This document shows positions 8,201-15,298 of a stretch of DNA of 25,639 nt, one piece after another. Location: assembly GCA_002737105.1 (NCBI GenBank), contig NSHO01000007.1, positions 1-25,639 of the forward strand, in the 5' to 3' direction. The first letter of the stretch is position 1. Each line of letters opens with the position of its first letter. The position numbers and the translations under genes are program-made. Source of the stretch: Flavobacteriales bacterium. GTDB lineage: Bacteria > Bacteroidota > Bacteroidia > Flavobacteriales > Flavobacteriaceae. The notes below the pieces were generated by a model. That model was not told where the DNA came from and did no database searches. It was given only the letters and a program-made list of their open reading frames with translations.

Positions 8201-8928
8201 GAAAGTACCGAAACAAATTCCTTTTCTTCGTAAAAATCTGGTTTGTCTGCGCTTTTGGGTGCAAACTGAGTTACTTTTGGCCCTTTAACAAAAGCCACAT
8301 TATCTTTGTATGCCGAAACGATTTCATTTGGATTGGTTTCAGATGTTTTTCTAATTAATTTGAATAACGATGTTGGTTTTTCTTCACCATCTACAATAAA
8401 AGTGCCGTTGAAAATTTTATGACGGCAATGCTCTGAATTGGCTTGAGAAAAGGCAAAAATTTCAGAATCGGTTAATTTTCTATTTAATTTAGTAGCTAAA
8501 TTATTTAAATAGTCAACTTCTTCTGGGTTCAACGCTAAACCTTCTGATTTGTTATAAGCCGTAACATCGTCAATTTCTAAAATAGGTTCGGGTGCAATAT
8601 TTATAGTAAAAATATCTTGTTGTAATGCTGTATATTTTTGAAACAACATCGGATCAAAATCTTGAAAATCAGCCGCTATTTTCTGGAATTCTTCAATTCT
8701 GATAATTCCTGAAATACCCATATTTTGAGTAATTTCAACTGCATTGGTACTCCAAGGTGTAACCATAGCGGCACGTGGTCCTACAAAATTTTCTGAAATT
8801 GTTTTGTTGTTTATTTGTTGTGTTTCACCAAATAACCAGTTTAGTTTTTGGATGTTTTCGGTAGAAATTTCAGATTGAGACTGAACTGCAAAAACGGTAT
8901 TGCTTTGGTTTCCAAAGAAAAAAATCAT
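5266..8928 (-). CDS. purL: Phosphoribosylformylglycinamidine synthase, large fused form
   Basis: 1220 residues, the long single-chain FGAR amidotransferase of purine synthesis, which converts FGAR to FGAM using ATP and glutamine. In order: the N-terminal PurS-like domain, the linker with SQANSEHCRHKIF, two AIRS-like ATP-grasp-type halves (LKAETHNFPTTVEPFNGAAT; HDIGSGGLITTLLE), and a C-terminal class I glutaminase. The glutaminase triad is intact: nucleophile Cys1067 in GICNGCQ, and His1180 and Glu1182 in MPHIERS. Slightly shorter than E. coli PurL (1295), as usual in Bacteroidota. It starts MIFFFGNQSNTVFAVQSQ. It appears to be monocistronic, with its own promoter and a hairpin-bearing leader of about 50 nt. 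Confidence 0.97.
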   Translation of the reverse strand: MIFFFGNQSNTVFAVQSQSEISTENIQKLNWLFGETQQINNKTISENFVGPRAAMVTPWSTNAVEITQNMGISGIIRIEEFQKIAADFQDFDPMLFQKYTALQQDIFTINIAPEPILEIDDVTAYNKSEGLALNPEEVDYLNNLATKLNRKLTDSEIFAFSQANSEHCRHKIFNGTFIVDGEEKPTSLFKLIRKTSETNPNEIVSAYKDNVAFVKGPKVTQFAPKSADKPDFYEEKEFVSVLSLKAETHNFPTTVEPFNGAATGSGGEIRDRLAGGQGSLPLAGTSVYMTSYSRLAENRPWENDMSARPWLYQTPMDILIKASNGASDFGNKFGQPLITGSILTFEHQEEARKLGYDKVIMQAGGIGYGKLDQAIKKKPTAGDKIVILGGENYRIGMGGAAVSSADTGAFGSGIELNAIQRSNPEMQKRAANAIRGMVESDNNPIVSIHDHGAGGHLNCLSELVEETGGLIDLDKLPVGDPTLSAKEIIGNESQERMGLVIGQKDIATLQRIADRERSPMYEVGDVTNDHRFTFESKSTGLKPMDYALEDFFGSSPKTIMNDKTIIRKYSNSEYKASEIPTYLNHVFRLEAVACKDWLTNKVDRCVGGKVAKQQCAGPLQLPLNNVGVMALDYKGKEGIATSIGHAPISALIDPVAGSRNAIAESLSNLVWAPLKDGLESVSLSANWMWACKNEGEDARLYEAVKGCSDFAIELGINIPTGKDSLSMKQKYPNDEVIAPGTVIISAAGNCSNISNVVEPVLQRNGGNIYYINLSQDSFKLGGSSFYQTQNKIGTETPTIKDAAFFKKAFNTLQDLIKERKIKAGHDIGSGGLITTLLEISFAEMGLGATYDLSVLGENDTVKTLFNENIGVVFQADAEVEAIFKANGITIFKIGNVTEGDIVSISNFSDSFNFSITETRKTWFETSYLLDQKQTKNGKAKERFENFDKQALQFTFPAQFDGKLPVIPAGARPKAAIIREKGSNSEREMANAMFLAGFDVKDVHMTDLISGRENLEDIQFIGAVGGFSNSDVLGSAKGWAGAFLYNEKANSALKNFFKRKDTLSVGICNGCQLMMELELINPDHEVHGKMKHNDSNKHESGFTSVKIQKNNSVMLSTLEGATLGVWISHGEGKFNLPMPENAYNIVAKYGYEGYPANPNGSDYNTAMICDTTGRHLVMMPHIERSTFPWNWANYPDSRQKDAVSPWLEAFVNARKWIDNKK

Positions 8929-8944
8929 AAAGTTGAGTTGCTTG

Positions 8945-8964
8945 AACTGAATGTAATTTCAGTT
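8945..8964. promoter_or_regulatory. Inverted repeat in the purL leader
   Basis: AACTGAA (8945-8951) and TTCAGTT (8958-8964) form a perfect 7-bp inverted repeat around a 6-nt loop, 16 nt upstream of the purL start and downstream of the predicted -7 box. The arms equal those of the hairpin at 15243-15265, but the GTCA flank is missing and the loop is one base longer. It could be an operator, an RNA hairpin or a decayed REP-like copy. Confidence 0.4.
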
Positions 8965-8983
8965 GTGTTAGTTGTTTCTGATG

Positions 8984-8991
8984 CAAAGTTA
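8984..8991 (-). promoter_or_regulatory. -7 promoter box of purL
   Basis: TAACTTTG on the minus strand is a perfect TAnnTTTG match, 55 nt upstream of the purL start. No clear TTG was found at the -33 position. Confidence 0.45.
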
Positions 8992-9009
8992 AACTTTCTT
9001 CTTAAAGTA

Positions 9010-9038
9010 TAAAAAAAAAGAGCGGTAAAAACCGCTCT
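9010..9038 (-). terminator. Terminator of the beta-helix lipoprotein gene
   Basis: AGAGCGGT (9019-9026) pairs perfectly with 9031-9038 around an AAAA loop. On the minus strand it is followed by a nine-T tract (9018-9010). It lies 12 nt after the lipoprotein gene's stop. Confidence 0.88.
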
Positions 9039-9049
9039 AAATTTTAAAT

Positions 9050-10597
9050 TTATGGTAAATATTCATAGGCACCAATATCGGAAGGATTTGTCCTGGTTGT
9101 TCCAATAATATCTAAAGGAAATGAATAGGCAAAATTGGCATTGTTTCTGCAAATGGAATTTTCATTAATTCGGAAATCATTTATACTCGTGTTTTTAAAT
9201 TCAGGTTTGTTTGCCGTTGAATTAGTGGCAAAAATGCATCCTACGTATTTTGCTGTATTGGTAGAAAATTGGTACAAAGGATTCGTAGCAATTTGATTGT
9301 TGTTATCTACAAATTTGATTAAACAATTATCAAATTTGTAATTAAATATGGCACCTGTTTTTTCTAAGGCAATGCCGTAATTACTGGAACCATAAAAAAT
9401 ACAATTTTTAAAATTGGCTTGCGTTAATGAAGTTTGAACAGTGTTACTAATATTTTCATTAGTTAAAACTAAACTCGATTGATTTGGCGAATTCCAATAA
9501 TTGGTAAACGTACAATGAGTAAAATCATAACTTCCTCCATAAGTACAAGCTAAACTGGCTTGACCACAATAATTAATCACTACATTTTTCCCAGTTATAT
9601 TTCCAGTTCGGGCTAAAATTCCCACGTTGGCACAATTATAAATTTGTACATTCATCATGTCAATAGTTGGAGTAGTTGTTCCATCATTGCCTAGCACTAA
9701 CATTCCTACGGTAGCATTTTTTATAGTTAATTTTTTAATCACATTTTGGTTGCTGCCTTTCATAAATAATACGGCTAACCATTGGCCAGGTACTTCACTG
9801 TAATCTGGTTCTAAACGATCGCCTTCAAATATCACTTCGTTTTCTAAATCGTCGGTTGTAGATAAGGCGCCATTCACTTGCAAATGTGCATTTGCAGCTA
9901 CAATTAAACCAGAATCGGCATGAAAATGCACTCTTGTTCCAGGATCAATAATAAGTGTTTTCGTTTCAGGAATTTTAGCGAAACCGTAAATTACATAGGG
10001 TTTTGAGTTTGTCCAATGCAGTTCGTTTCCGTTTATGGCATCTGTTTCACTTAAATTGGTACCGGTAATGTTTGCAGGTTCTGTGTTTGTTCCTAAATTA
10101 ATTTGTTCGTAAGTGAAATTATTTGGACTACCCGTTCTTTCTGGGTAAATAAAAACAGCATCTTGAATCAAAGTAACCAAATTTACTTTTTGATAATTAT
10201 TGGTATCACCAAACTCAATTCTATCGGTATATAAAAAATCGGCTGGATTTGCATTGGCAATATTTGAAGTAATTTCTATAAATACAAACAAACTGTCTTT
10301 GGCTAAAAGTTCTACATTTTCAAACTCTTTTCCAGGTATTCCATCCACCATTAATCGGTAATTGGAACTTTGCCCTTTTCCTAATCGCACTTTTGGAATA
10401 GAGATGTTTTTGTTGCTATTGTTATAAACTTTTAATGTATAAGTACTCGACCCAATATTTGTAAAAACGGTATCTAAATACACAGTTTCTTTAGAGAATG
10501 ATAACGTGCCGATACTCGATTCAAAATCAAGCTCGTTTCTGCAAGATGTGAAACAAAAAGTAGCAATTATTCCAATAAAAAGTAGTAACTGACGCAT
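9050..10597 (-). CDS. Secreted lipoprotein with predicted right-handed beta-helix
   Basis: 515 residues. Signal peptide MRQLLLFIGIIATFCFTSC with lipobox FTSC and Cys19. An immunoglobulin-like/ASH-type domain follows (about 25-140: TLSFSKETVYLDTVFTNIGS, then YTLKVYNNSNKNISIPKV). The rest has short Asn/Thr/Ile-rich rungs (VEVNGA-type, TIKNATVGMLVLGN, NVQIYNCANVGILARTG) typical of a parallel beta-helix, ending DIGAYEYLP, the tail motif of choice-of-anchor Q-type proteins. Residues after the lipid Cys (RNELDFES) are acidic, which could be a surface-export signal, though this is inference. No catalytic residues are recognised; a polysaccharide-binding or adhesive surface role is possible. It has its own terminator and is divergent from menI. 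Confidence 0.75.
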   Translation of the reverse strand: MRQLLLFIGIIATFCFTSCRNELDFESSIGTLSFSKETVYLDTVFTNIGSSTYTLKVYNNSNKNISIPKVRLGKGQSSNYRLMVDGIPGKEFENVELLAKDSLFVFIEITSNIANANPADFLYTDRIEFGDTNNYQKVNLVTLIQDAVFIYPERTGSPNNFTYEQINLGTNTEPANITGTNLSETDAINGNELHWTNSKPYVIYGFAKIPETKTLIIDPGTRVHFHADSGLIVAANAHLQVNGALSTTDDLENEVIFEGDRLEPDYSEVPGQWLAVLFMKGSNQNVIKKLTIKNATVGMLVLGNDGTTTPTIDMMNVQIYNCANVGILARTGNITGKNVVINYCGQASLACTYGGSYDFTHCTFTNYWNSPNQSSLVLTNENISNTVQTSLTQANFKNCIFYGSSNYGIALEKTGAIFNYKFDNCLIKFVDNNNQIATNPLYQFSTNTAKYVGCIFATNSTANKPEFKNTSINDFRINENSICRNNANFAYSFPLDIIGTTRTNPSDIGAYEYLP

Positions 10598-10675
10598 ATA
10601 TTTAATTATTTTTATGAAATGAATTAGCTACAAATTTTAAAAATTAATTCGAGGTAATTCGCCACAACAATTTTT

Positions 10676-10697
10676 AAAACGAAAAAATGTTCGTTTT
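10676..10697. promoter_or_regulatory. 8-bp inverted repeat upstream of the menI-like gene
   Basis: AAAACGAA (10676-10683) and TTCGTTTT (10690-10697) are perfect complements separated by 6 nt. The element lies between two divergent genes, about 30 nt upstream of the menI -7 box, where a regulator could bind. It has no T-tract typical of a terminator on either side. Confidence 0.4.
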
Positions 10698-10725
10698 GGT
10701 ATATTTTTATAGAAATATAAATTTG

Positions 10726-10733
10726 TAACTTTG
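10726..10733 (+). promoter_or_regulatory. -7 promoter box of the menI-menF pair
   Basis: TAACTTTG is a perfect TAnnTTTG match, 15 nt before the ATG. The only upstream TTG (10696-10698) is 27 nt away, longer than usual. Confidence 0.45.
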
Positions 10734-10748
10734 TAAAAATAACTATTT

Positions 10749-11174
10749 ATGTTTAATAAAGAAAAATTTTTAGCACTTTGTAAAGAATGGTCTAAAAACA
10801 CATTAATGGAAACGCTTGAAATAGAATATATTGATGCGGGTGAAGATTTTTTAAAAGCAAAAATGCCAGTCAATTCAAGAGTGCATCAACCAATGGGATT
10901 GTTACACGGCGGTGCTACAGTGGCTTTAGCAGAAAGCGTAGGAAGTGCCGCTTCATTAATGTTTATAAATCCAGAAAAACAGGAAGTCCGTGGTATTGAA
11001 ATAAGTGCCAATCATGTACGTAGCAAACGAGAAGGCACTGTTTTTTGTACGGCAAAAATTATACACAAAGGCGCCAGTATTCATTTGTGGGAAATTAGAA
11101 TTGTGGACGAAAACGACAAATTAATTTCAATTTGTAAATTGACAAACATGATTTTATCAAGAAGAGACAGATAA
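10749..11174 (+). CDS. menI: Hotdog-fold thioesterase, probable DHNA-CoA hydrolase (MenI-like)
   Basis: 141 residues of the PaaI/YdiI hotdog thioesterase family. The signature LLHGGATVALAESVGSAAS spans residues 51-69, with His53-Gly54-Gly55 and the probable catalytic Glu62. These enzymes cleave acyl-CoA thioesters; members related to E. coli YdiI hydrolyse 1,4-dihydroxy-2-naphthoyl-CoA in menaquinone synthesis. Family membership is clear from sequence. The specific MenI role is inferred from the next gene, an isochorismate synthase, whose ATG overlaps this stop by one base (TAATG at 11172-11176), implying translational coupling. A different acyl-CoA substrate is possible. Confidence 0.8.
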   Translation: MFNKEKFLALCKEWSKNTLMETLEIEYIDAGEDFLKAKMPVNSRVHQPMGLLHGGATVALAESVGSAASLMFINPEKQEVRGIEISANHVRSKREGTVFCTAKIIHKGASIHLWEIRIVDENDKLISICKLTNMILSRRDR

Positions 11175-12214
11175 TGAACTTGTTAGAAAAAGCCGATTTT
11201 TATTTTCAAAATCAATTGCCTTTTGTATTGTATGCGAAACCAGATGATGTTGTTTTACAAGGTGTTTTTCAAAAAAATGACGCTTTACACGTGTTTGAAA
11301 ATCAAAATGGATTTGTTTTTGCTGGTTTTTACAATACAACAAACGTAGTTTTTCCATTAACGGATTCCGAGGTTTTTCAGGAAGAAATGAGTTTTCGAAT
11401 CGAGGAACAAACCTTTAAAACAGAAAATAAATTTGATGAAAACGCTCAAAAATCATTTGAAAATTTAGTTCAAAAAGCGGTTTCGGAAATTGAAAATGGA
11501 ACGTTTCAAAAAGTGGTAATGTCTCGTAAAATTGAAATTTCGCAATCGGTAGATGTTATAAAATCATATCAAAAACTTTTAAAAACCTATCCAACTGCTT
11601 TTCGATATTTGTGGTTTCATCCTCAAGTGGGATTATGGATGGGCGCCACACCAGAACAATTGACAAAAATTAATAACCATACTTTTGAAACCGTTTCTTT
11701 AGCAGGAACGCAAGTTGTTTCAGAAAACGTAATTTGGCAAGAAAAAGAAGTTGAAGAGCATCAATTGGTTACCGATTATATAAAAAAAAGCACAGAAAAT
11801 TTAGTTGATAACATACAAATTTCGAAAGCATACACGCAGAAAGCAGGAAATGTAGTACATTTAAAATCAGATATTTCAGGGAAATTAAAATCAGATATTT
11901 CTGAAAACGATTTAATTAATGCTTTGCATCCAACCTCAGCGGTTTGTGGAATGCCATTAGAAGCTGCCAGAAATTTTATTTTAGAAAACGAAAAGTACAA
12001 TAGAAAATATTATTCTGGTTTTTTAGGCGAATTTCAAATGCAAGAACAAACAAATTTATTTGTAAATTTACGCTGTTTAGAAGTTTTAAATAATGCTGTA
12101 AATGTATATGTAGGTTGTGGCATTACAAAAGATAGTAATCCTGAAATGGAGTTTTTTGAAACAGAAAATAAATCCATGACAATGCGGGATGTTTTAATAA
12201 AAAGTAAAAAGTAA
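11174..12214 (+). CDS. menF: Isochorismate synthase (chorismate-binding enzyme)
   Basis: 346 residues of the chorismate-utilising family, which converts chorismate to isochorismate, the first committed step to menaquinone. Motifs: FQKVVMSRK (111-119) with Lys113 at the position of the general base of MenF; LWMGATPEQL; SLAGTQ; LHPTSAVCGMPLEAA; and the C-terminal Mg/chorismate site in GCGITKDSNPEMEFFETENK. It is shorter than E. coli MenF (431) at the N-terminus, as is common in Bacteroidota. EntC-type siderophore enzymes share these motifs, but the thioesterase partner supports menaquinone. The last codons and the stop fall in an AAAAAGT repeat that runs up to the start of bshB1. Confidence 0.88.
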   Translation: MNLLEKADFYFQNQLPFVLYAKPDDVVLQGVFQKNDALHVFENQNGFVFAGFYNTTNVVFPLTDSEVFQEEMSFRIEEQTFKTENKFDENAQKSFENLVQKAVSEIENGTFQKVVMSRKIEISQSVDVIKSYQKLLKTYPTAFRYLWFHPQVGLWMGATPEQLTKINNHTFETVSLAGTQVVSENVIWQEKEVEEHQLVTDYIKKSTENLVDNIQISKAYTQKAGNVVHLKSDISGKLKSDISENDLINALHPTSAVCGMPLEAARNFILENEKYNRKYYSGFLGEFQMQEQTNLFVNLRCLEVLNNAVNVYVGCGITKDSNPEMEFFETENKSMTMRDVLIKSKK

Positions 12215-12219
12215 AAGTT
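12199..12219. repeat. Heptamer tract at the menF/bshB1 junction
   Basis: Three 7-nt units, AAAAAGT, AAAAAGT and AAAAGTT, cover the last codons and TAA stop of menF and end immediately before the GTG start of bshB1. Confidence 0.55.
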
Positions 12220-12936
12220 GTGAAATTAGATATATTAGCATTCGGTGCGCATCCAGATGATGTAGAATTAGGTTGTTCGGGAACTATTGCCAAAGAAATT
12301 TCACTTGGTAAGAAAGTTGGAATTATCGATTTAACTCGTGGTGAATTAGGCACTCGTGGCACTGCGCAAACCCGAGAGGAAGAAGCTACAGAAGCGGCTA
12401 AAATTTTAGGTGTTTCAGTTAGAGAAAACTTGAATTTTAGAGATGGTTTTTTTGTGAATGATGAAACACATCAATTGGAAATCATTAAAATGATTCGTAA
12501 ATATCAACCAGAAATTGTGTTGTGTAACGCTATTGCGGATAGACATATCGACCATGAAAAAGGAAGTAAATTGGTTAGTGACGCTTGTTTTTTATCCGGT
12601 TTAACTAAAATTGAAACCGAATTAAATGGCGAAAAACAAACGCATTACCGCCCAAAATTAGTCTATCATTACATACAATGGCAAACTATTGAACCCGATT
12701 TTGTAGTGGATGTTTCAGAATTTATGGATGTAAAAATGAAAGCAGTAAAAGCATATAAATCACAGTTTTATAATCCAAATTCCAACGAACCGAATACACC
12801 AATTACCTCAAAAAACTTTTTAGATAGTATTGAATATCGTGCAATGGATTTAGGTCGTTTAGTGGGTGTAGCATTCGCCGAAGGATTCACCGTAGAAAGA
12901 TATTTGACCGTCAATAGTTTAGGGGATTTGAAGTAA
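12220..12936 (+). CDS. bshB1: Bacillithiol biosynthesis deacetylase BshB1
   Basis: 238 residues of the LmbE/PIG-L-type zinc deacetylases. The AHPDD motif lies at 10-14 (His11, Asp13, Asp14 for zinc/catalysis), TRGELGTRGT at 39-48, and the third zinc ligand in DRHIDHEKGS (His112). BshB removes the acetyl group from GlcNAc-malate to give GlcN-malate, the second step to bacillithiol, the low-molecular-weight thiol of Bacillota and many Bacteroidota. The start is GTG at 12220, giving MKLDILAFGAHPDD directly; no in-frame ATG is suitable. It follows menF by 5 nt, so the two are probably co-transcribed. bshC lies about 9 kb downstream; bshA is not in the window. Confidence 0.92.
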   Translation: MKLDILAFGAHPDDVELGCSGTIAKEISLGKKVGIIDLTRGELGTRGTAQTREEEATEAAKILGVSVRENLNFRDGFFVNDETHQLEIIKMIRKYQPEIVLCNAIADRHIDHEKGSKLVSDACFLSGLTKIETELNGEKQTHYRPKLVYHYIQWQTIEPDFVVDVSEFMDVKMKAVKAYKSQFYNPNSNEPNTPITSKNFLDSIEYRAMDLGRLVGVAFAEGFTVERYLTVNSLGDLK

Positions 12937-12952
12937 AATAATTATTTTTTTC

Positions 12953-12983
12953 TTTGCAAGTAGAAAGTTTAATCTTATATTTG
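12953..12983 (+). promoter_or_regulatory. Promoter of tRNA-His
   Basis: TTTG (12953-12956), 19 nt, then TATATTTG (12976-12983): a perfect match to the Bacteroidota TTTG-N19-TAnnTTTG consensus. The mature tRNA starts 18 nt downstream. Confidence 0.85.
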
Positions 12984-13000
12984 CACCCGTATTTATACAT

Positions 13001-13075
13001 GGTGGTTGTAGCTCAGCTGGTTAGAGCATCGGTTTGTGGTACCGAGGGTCGCCGGTTCGAACCCGGTCTTCCACC
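13001..13075 (+). tRNA. tRNA-His (anticodon GTG)
   Basis: Cloverleaf: acceptor 13002-13008 with the His-specific extra G(-1) at 13001, D-stem GCTC/GAGC, anticodon stem TCGGT/ACCGA with loop TTGTGGT (anticodon GTG), T-stem GCCGG/CCGGT with loop TTCGAAC, discriminator C73 at 13075. CCA is not encoded after C73. As read, acceptor positions 5 and 6 face U with U (GTGGTTG against CTTCCAC), giving two adjacent mismatches. Promoter and terminator flank it closely, so it is a single-gene unit. Confidence 0.95.
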
Positions 13076-13076
13076 C

Positions 13077-13106
13077 AAAGCCTTACAGAAATGTAGGGCT
13101 TTTTTT
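13077..13106 (+). terminator. Terminator of tRNA-His
   Basis: AAAGCCTTACA pairs with TGTAGGGCTTT (one G-T pair) around a GAAA tetraloop and runs into a seven-T tract at 13100-13106. Confidence 0.88.
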
Positions 13107-13127
13107 ATAGCTATATTTTAATTAGTA

Positions 13128-13158
13128 TTGCAACAGAAAAAGGAAAGCTATATCTTAG
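13128..13158 (+). promoter_or_regulatory. Probable promoter of xerD
   Basis: TTG (13128-13130), 20 nt, then TATCTTAG (13151-13158), one mismatch from TAnnTTTG. It lies 17 nt before the xerD start. Confidence 0.4.
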
Positions 13159-13175
13159 CCTAAATTCAATACGAA

Positions 13176-14078
13176 ATGTCAAACTGGAATTCGTACCTAA
13201 AAGAATATCAAAATTATTTACGTTTGGAACGTGGATTGTCTCCAAATACCATTCAAAATTATTCGTTTGATGTTGAAAAATTAGTAGGTTTTTTGACAGA
13301 AAATAACATAGATGTTTCTCCAATAAAAATTACCGACGAACAAGTTCAGCAATTTATTTACGCCATTTCTACTCGAGTTAACGCGCGAAGTCAATCCAGA
13401 ATAATTTCAGGATTAAAGAGTTTTTTTAATTATTTAATTTTTGAAGAGTATCGAAAAGATACCCCGCTTGAATTAATTGAAGTCCCAAAAACAGGAAGAA
13501 AATTACCCGATACACTTTCTACAGAAGAAATAGATTTATTAATTCAAGCCATTAACTTAACTTCAGCAGAAGGAGAACGCAACAAAGTAATGTTAGAAAC
13601 TTTATATAGTTGTGGTTTACGTGTTTCGGAATTAATTACTTTAAAAATATCGGACTTGTTTTTTGAAGAAGGTTTTTTGAAAATTACAGGAAAAGGAAAC
13701 AAACAGCGTTTTGTACCTATAGGTTTGCCCACGCAAAAACTAATTTTGAATTATAAAAACTTCATTCGTACCCATTTGTCTATTCAAAAAGGACACGAAG
13801 ATACATTGTTTCTCAACCGTAGGGGAAAACAACTTACTCGTGCGATGGTTTTTACAATTATTAAGGATTTAGCATTGAAAATTGATTTAAAAAAAACAAT
13901 TTCACCACACACATTTCGTCATTCTTTTGCGACACATTTATTAGAAAATGGTGCCGATTTACGTTCGATTCAGTTGATGTTGGGTCACGAATCGATTACA
14001 ACAACCGAAGTATACATGCATTTAGACAGAAAATTTTTAGCAGATGTAATGCATACATTTCATCCTAGAGGAAAATAA
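13176..14078 (+). CDS. xerD: Site-specific tyrosine recombinase XerD
   Basis: 300 residues. The N-terminal SAM-like core-binding domain (about 1-90, YLRLERGLSPNTIQNYSFD) is followed by the catalytic domain. All catalytic residues are present: Arg149 (CGLRVSEL), Lys173 (TGKGNKQ), His245 and Arg248 (PHTFRHSF), His271 (LGHES) and nucleophile Tyr280 (EVYMHLD). Its length and end (HTFHPRGK) match the chromosomal XerC/XerD class, not an integron or phage integrase. It acts with a partner at dif to resolve chromosome dimers. Monocistronic as seen. The XerD rather than XerC assignment is from overall resemblance. The adjacent tRNA-His is not evidence of an island, since no att duplication is seen. 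Confidence 0.92.
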   Translation: MSNWNSYLKEYQNYLRLERGLSPNTIQNYSFDVEKLVGFLTENNIDVSPIKITDEQVQQFIYAISTRVNARSQSRIISGLKSFFNYLIFEEYRKDTPLELIEVPKTGRKLPDTLSTEEIDLLIQAINLTSAEGERNKVMLETLYSCGLRVSELITLKISDLFFEEGFLKITGKGNKQRFVPIGLPTQKLILNYKNFIRTHLSIQKGHEDTLFLNRRGKQLTRAMVFTIIKDLALKIDLKKTISPHTFRHSFATHLLENGADLRSIQLMLGHESITTTEVYMHLDRKFLADVMHTFHPRGK

Positions 14079-14209
14079 TTTTTTGTCGTTTTGAATTCGT
14101 AATTATGCTACACAAATCTTCTATAAAATTTTAAAAATTTTCATATTAATAAGTTTTGGTGTAAATTGGTACAAAATATTTATGATTAAATAATTAACTA
14201 TTAGATTAG

Positions 14210-15208
14210 ATGAAAACATATACTATTCAAGAAATAAATCAAGTATTAAAAGGAGAAATTGTTGGAAATACAACTACAATTATTACTGCTCCTGAACAAT
14301 TGGAAGAGGCAAAAAACACTGAAATTTCTTTTATAGGAAATAAAAAATATGAAAAATTTTGGTCGGATTCAAAAGCTTGTGTTGCAATCGTAAATCTAGA
14401 TATTTCTATTGAACCAGGAGAAAATCGTGCTTTTATAAAAGTGTCAAATGCCGATTTGGCGATGTCGCAAGTATTGGAAATGTTTGCGCCACCAATGCCA
14501 GTTTTTGCTGTAAATATTCATCCAACTGCGGTTATAGATACTTCTGCAGCTATCGGGAATAATACAAAAATTGGTGCAGGCGTATACATAGGTCCTAATG
14601 TGAAAATAGGTGAAAACGTACTTGTTTATGCAAACGCCACAATTTTAGATGATTGTACCATTGGAAATTATACTACAATTTGGTCTGGTACTGTGGTTCG
14701 TGAGCGATGTCATATAGGTAGTCATTGTATTATACATCCAAATGCAACTATTGGTGCTGACGGTTTTGGTTTTCGTCCTGATCCAGAGAGGGGGTTGGTT
14801 AAAATTCCACAAATTGGAAATGTTATAATTGGAAATGCTGTAGAAATTGGTGCAAATTCTTGTGTAGATAGGGGAAAGTTTAGTTCTACAGTTGTTGGAG
14901 ATGGTTGTAAAATTGATAATTTAGTACAAATCGGTCACAATAGTAAATTGGGTAAATTTTGTATCATGTCTGGCAACTCTGGTTTAGCAGGTTCTGTTAC
15001 TTTAGGTAATGGCGTAATTATCGGTGGAAGTGCTTCCATAAAAGACCATACTGTAATAGGAGATGGTGCTATAGTTGGTGCAGGTTCTGGAGTAACGGGC
15101 GATATTCCTGCAGGAAAAACAATGTTAGGCTATCCAGCTGTAGAAGCCAGAGATGCTTTAAAACAATGGGCAATTTTGAAAAGATTGGTAAGAGATGCTA
15201 ATAAATAG
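14210..15208 (+). CDS. lpxD: UDP-3-O-acylglucosamine N-acyltransferase (LpxD)
   Basis: 332 residues. An N-terminal uridine-binding domain (about 1-100, with LEEAKNTEISFIGNKKY) precedes a left-handed beta-helix of hexapeptide repeats (IGNNTKIGAGVYIGPNVKIGE and onwards, to about residue 300). The catalytic His243 lies in VQIGHNSKLG (His239 in E. coli LpxD). It adds the second 3-hydroxyacyl chain to UDP-glucosamine in lipid A synthesis, in the cytoplasm. It stands apart from other lpx genes here; some Flavobacteriaceae carry a second LpxD-like gene elsewhere, so which copy this is cannot be decided. The upstream gap of 131 nt is AT-rich with no clear consensus promoter. Confidence 0.9.
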   Translation: MKTYTIQEINQVLKGEIVGNTTTIITAPEQLEEAKNTEISFIGNKKYEKFWSDSKACVAIVNLDISIEPGENRAFIKVSNADLAMSQVLEMFAPPMPVFAVNIHPTAVIDTSAAIGNNTKIGAGVYIGPNVKIGENVLVYANATILDDCTIGNYTTIWSGTVVRERCHIGSHCIIHPNATIGADGFGFRPDPERGLVKIPQIGNVIIGNAVEIGANSCVDRGKFSSTVVGDGCKIDNLVQIGHNSKLGKFCIMSGNSGLAGSVTLGNGVIIGGSASIKDHTVIGDGAIVGAGSGVTGDIPAGKTMLGYPAVEARDALKQWAILKRLVRDANK

Positions 15209-15242
15209 TAATGTATGAAGTTGTCCTAAAAGTCTTATTCTT

Positions 15243-15265
15243 GTCAAACTGAAATTGTTTCAGTT
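15243..15265 (+). repeat. REP-like hairpin element, copy 1
   Basis: GTCA, then arm AACTGAA (15247-15253), loop ATTGT, arm TTCAGTT (15259-15265). Same geometry as the elements at 15299-15321 and 24764-24786. It lies 3' of lpxD and could also act as a weak terminator, since it is followed by CTTT. Confidence 0.65.
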
Positions 15266-15298
15266 TCTTTAAATTGTAAATTTGCATATACTTATAGT

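Noticed and set aside
10637..10873. 78-residue minus-strand open frame over the menI start
   Set aside because: Overlaps the menI promoter and the conserved menI N-terminus; product has no recognisable features.
13001..14078. Integrative element at tRNA-His with its integrase (xerD)
   Set aside because: The recombinase has the XerD chromosomal layout; there is no duplicated tRNA 3' end, no excisionase and no cargo genes.
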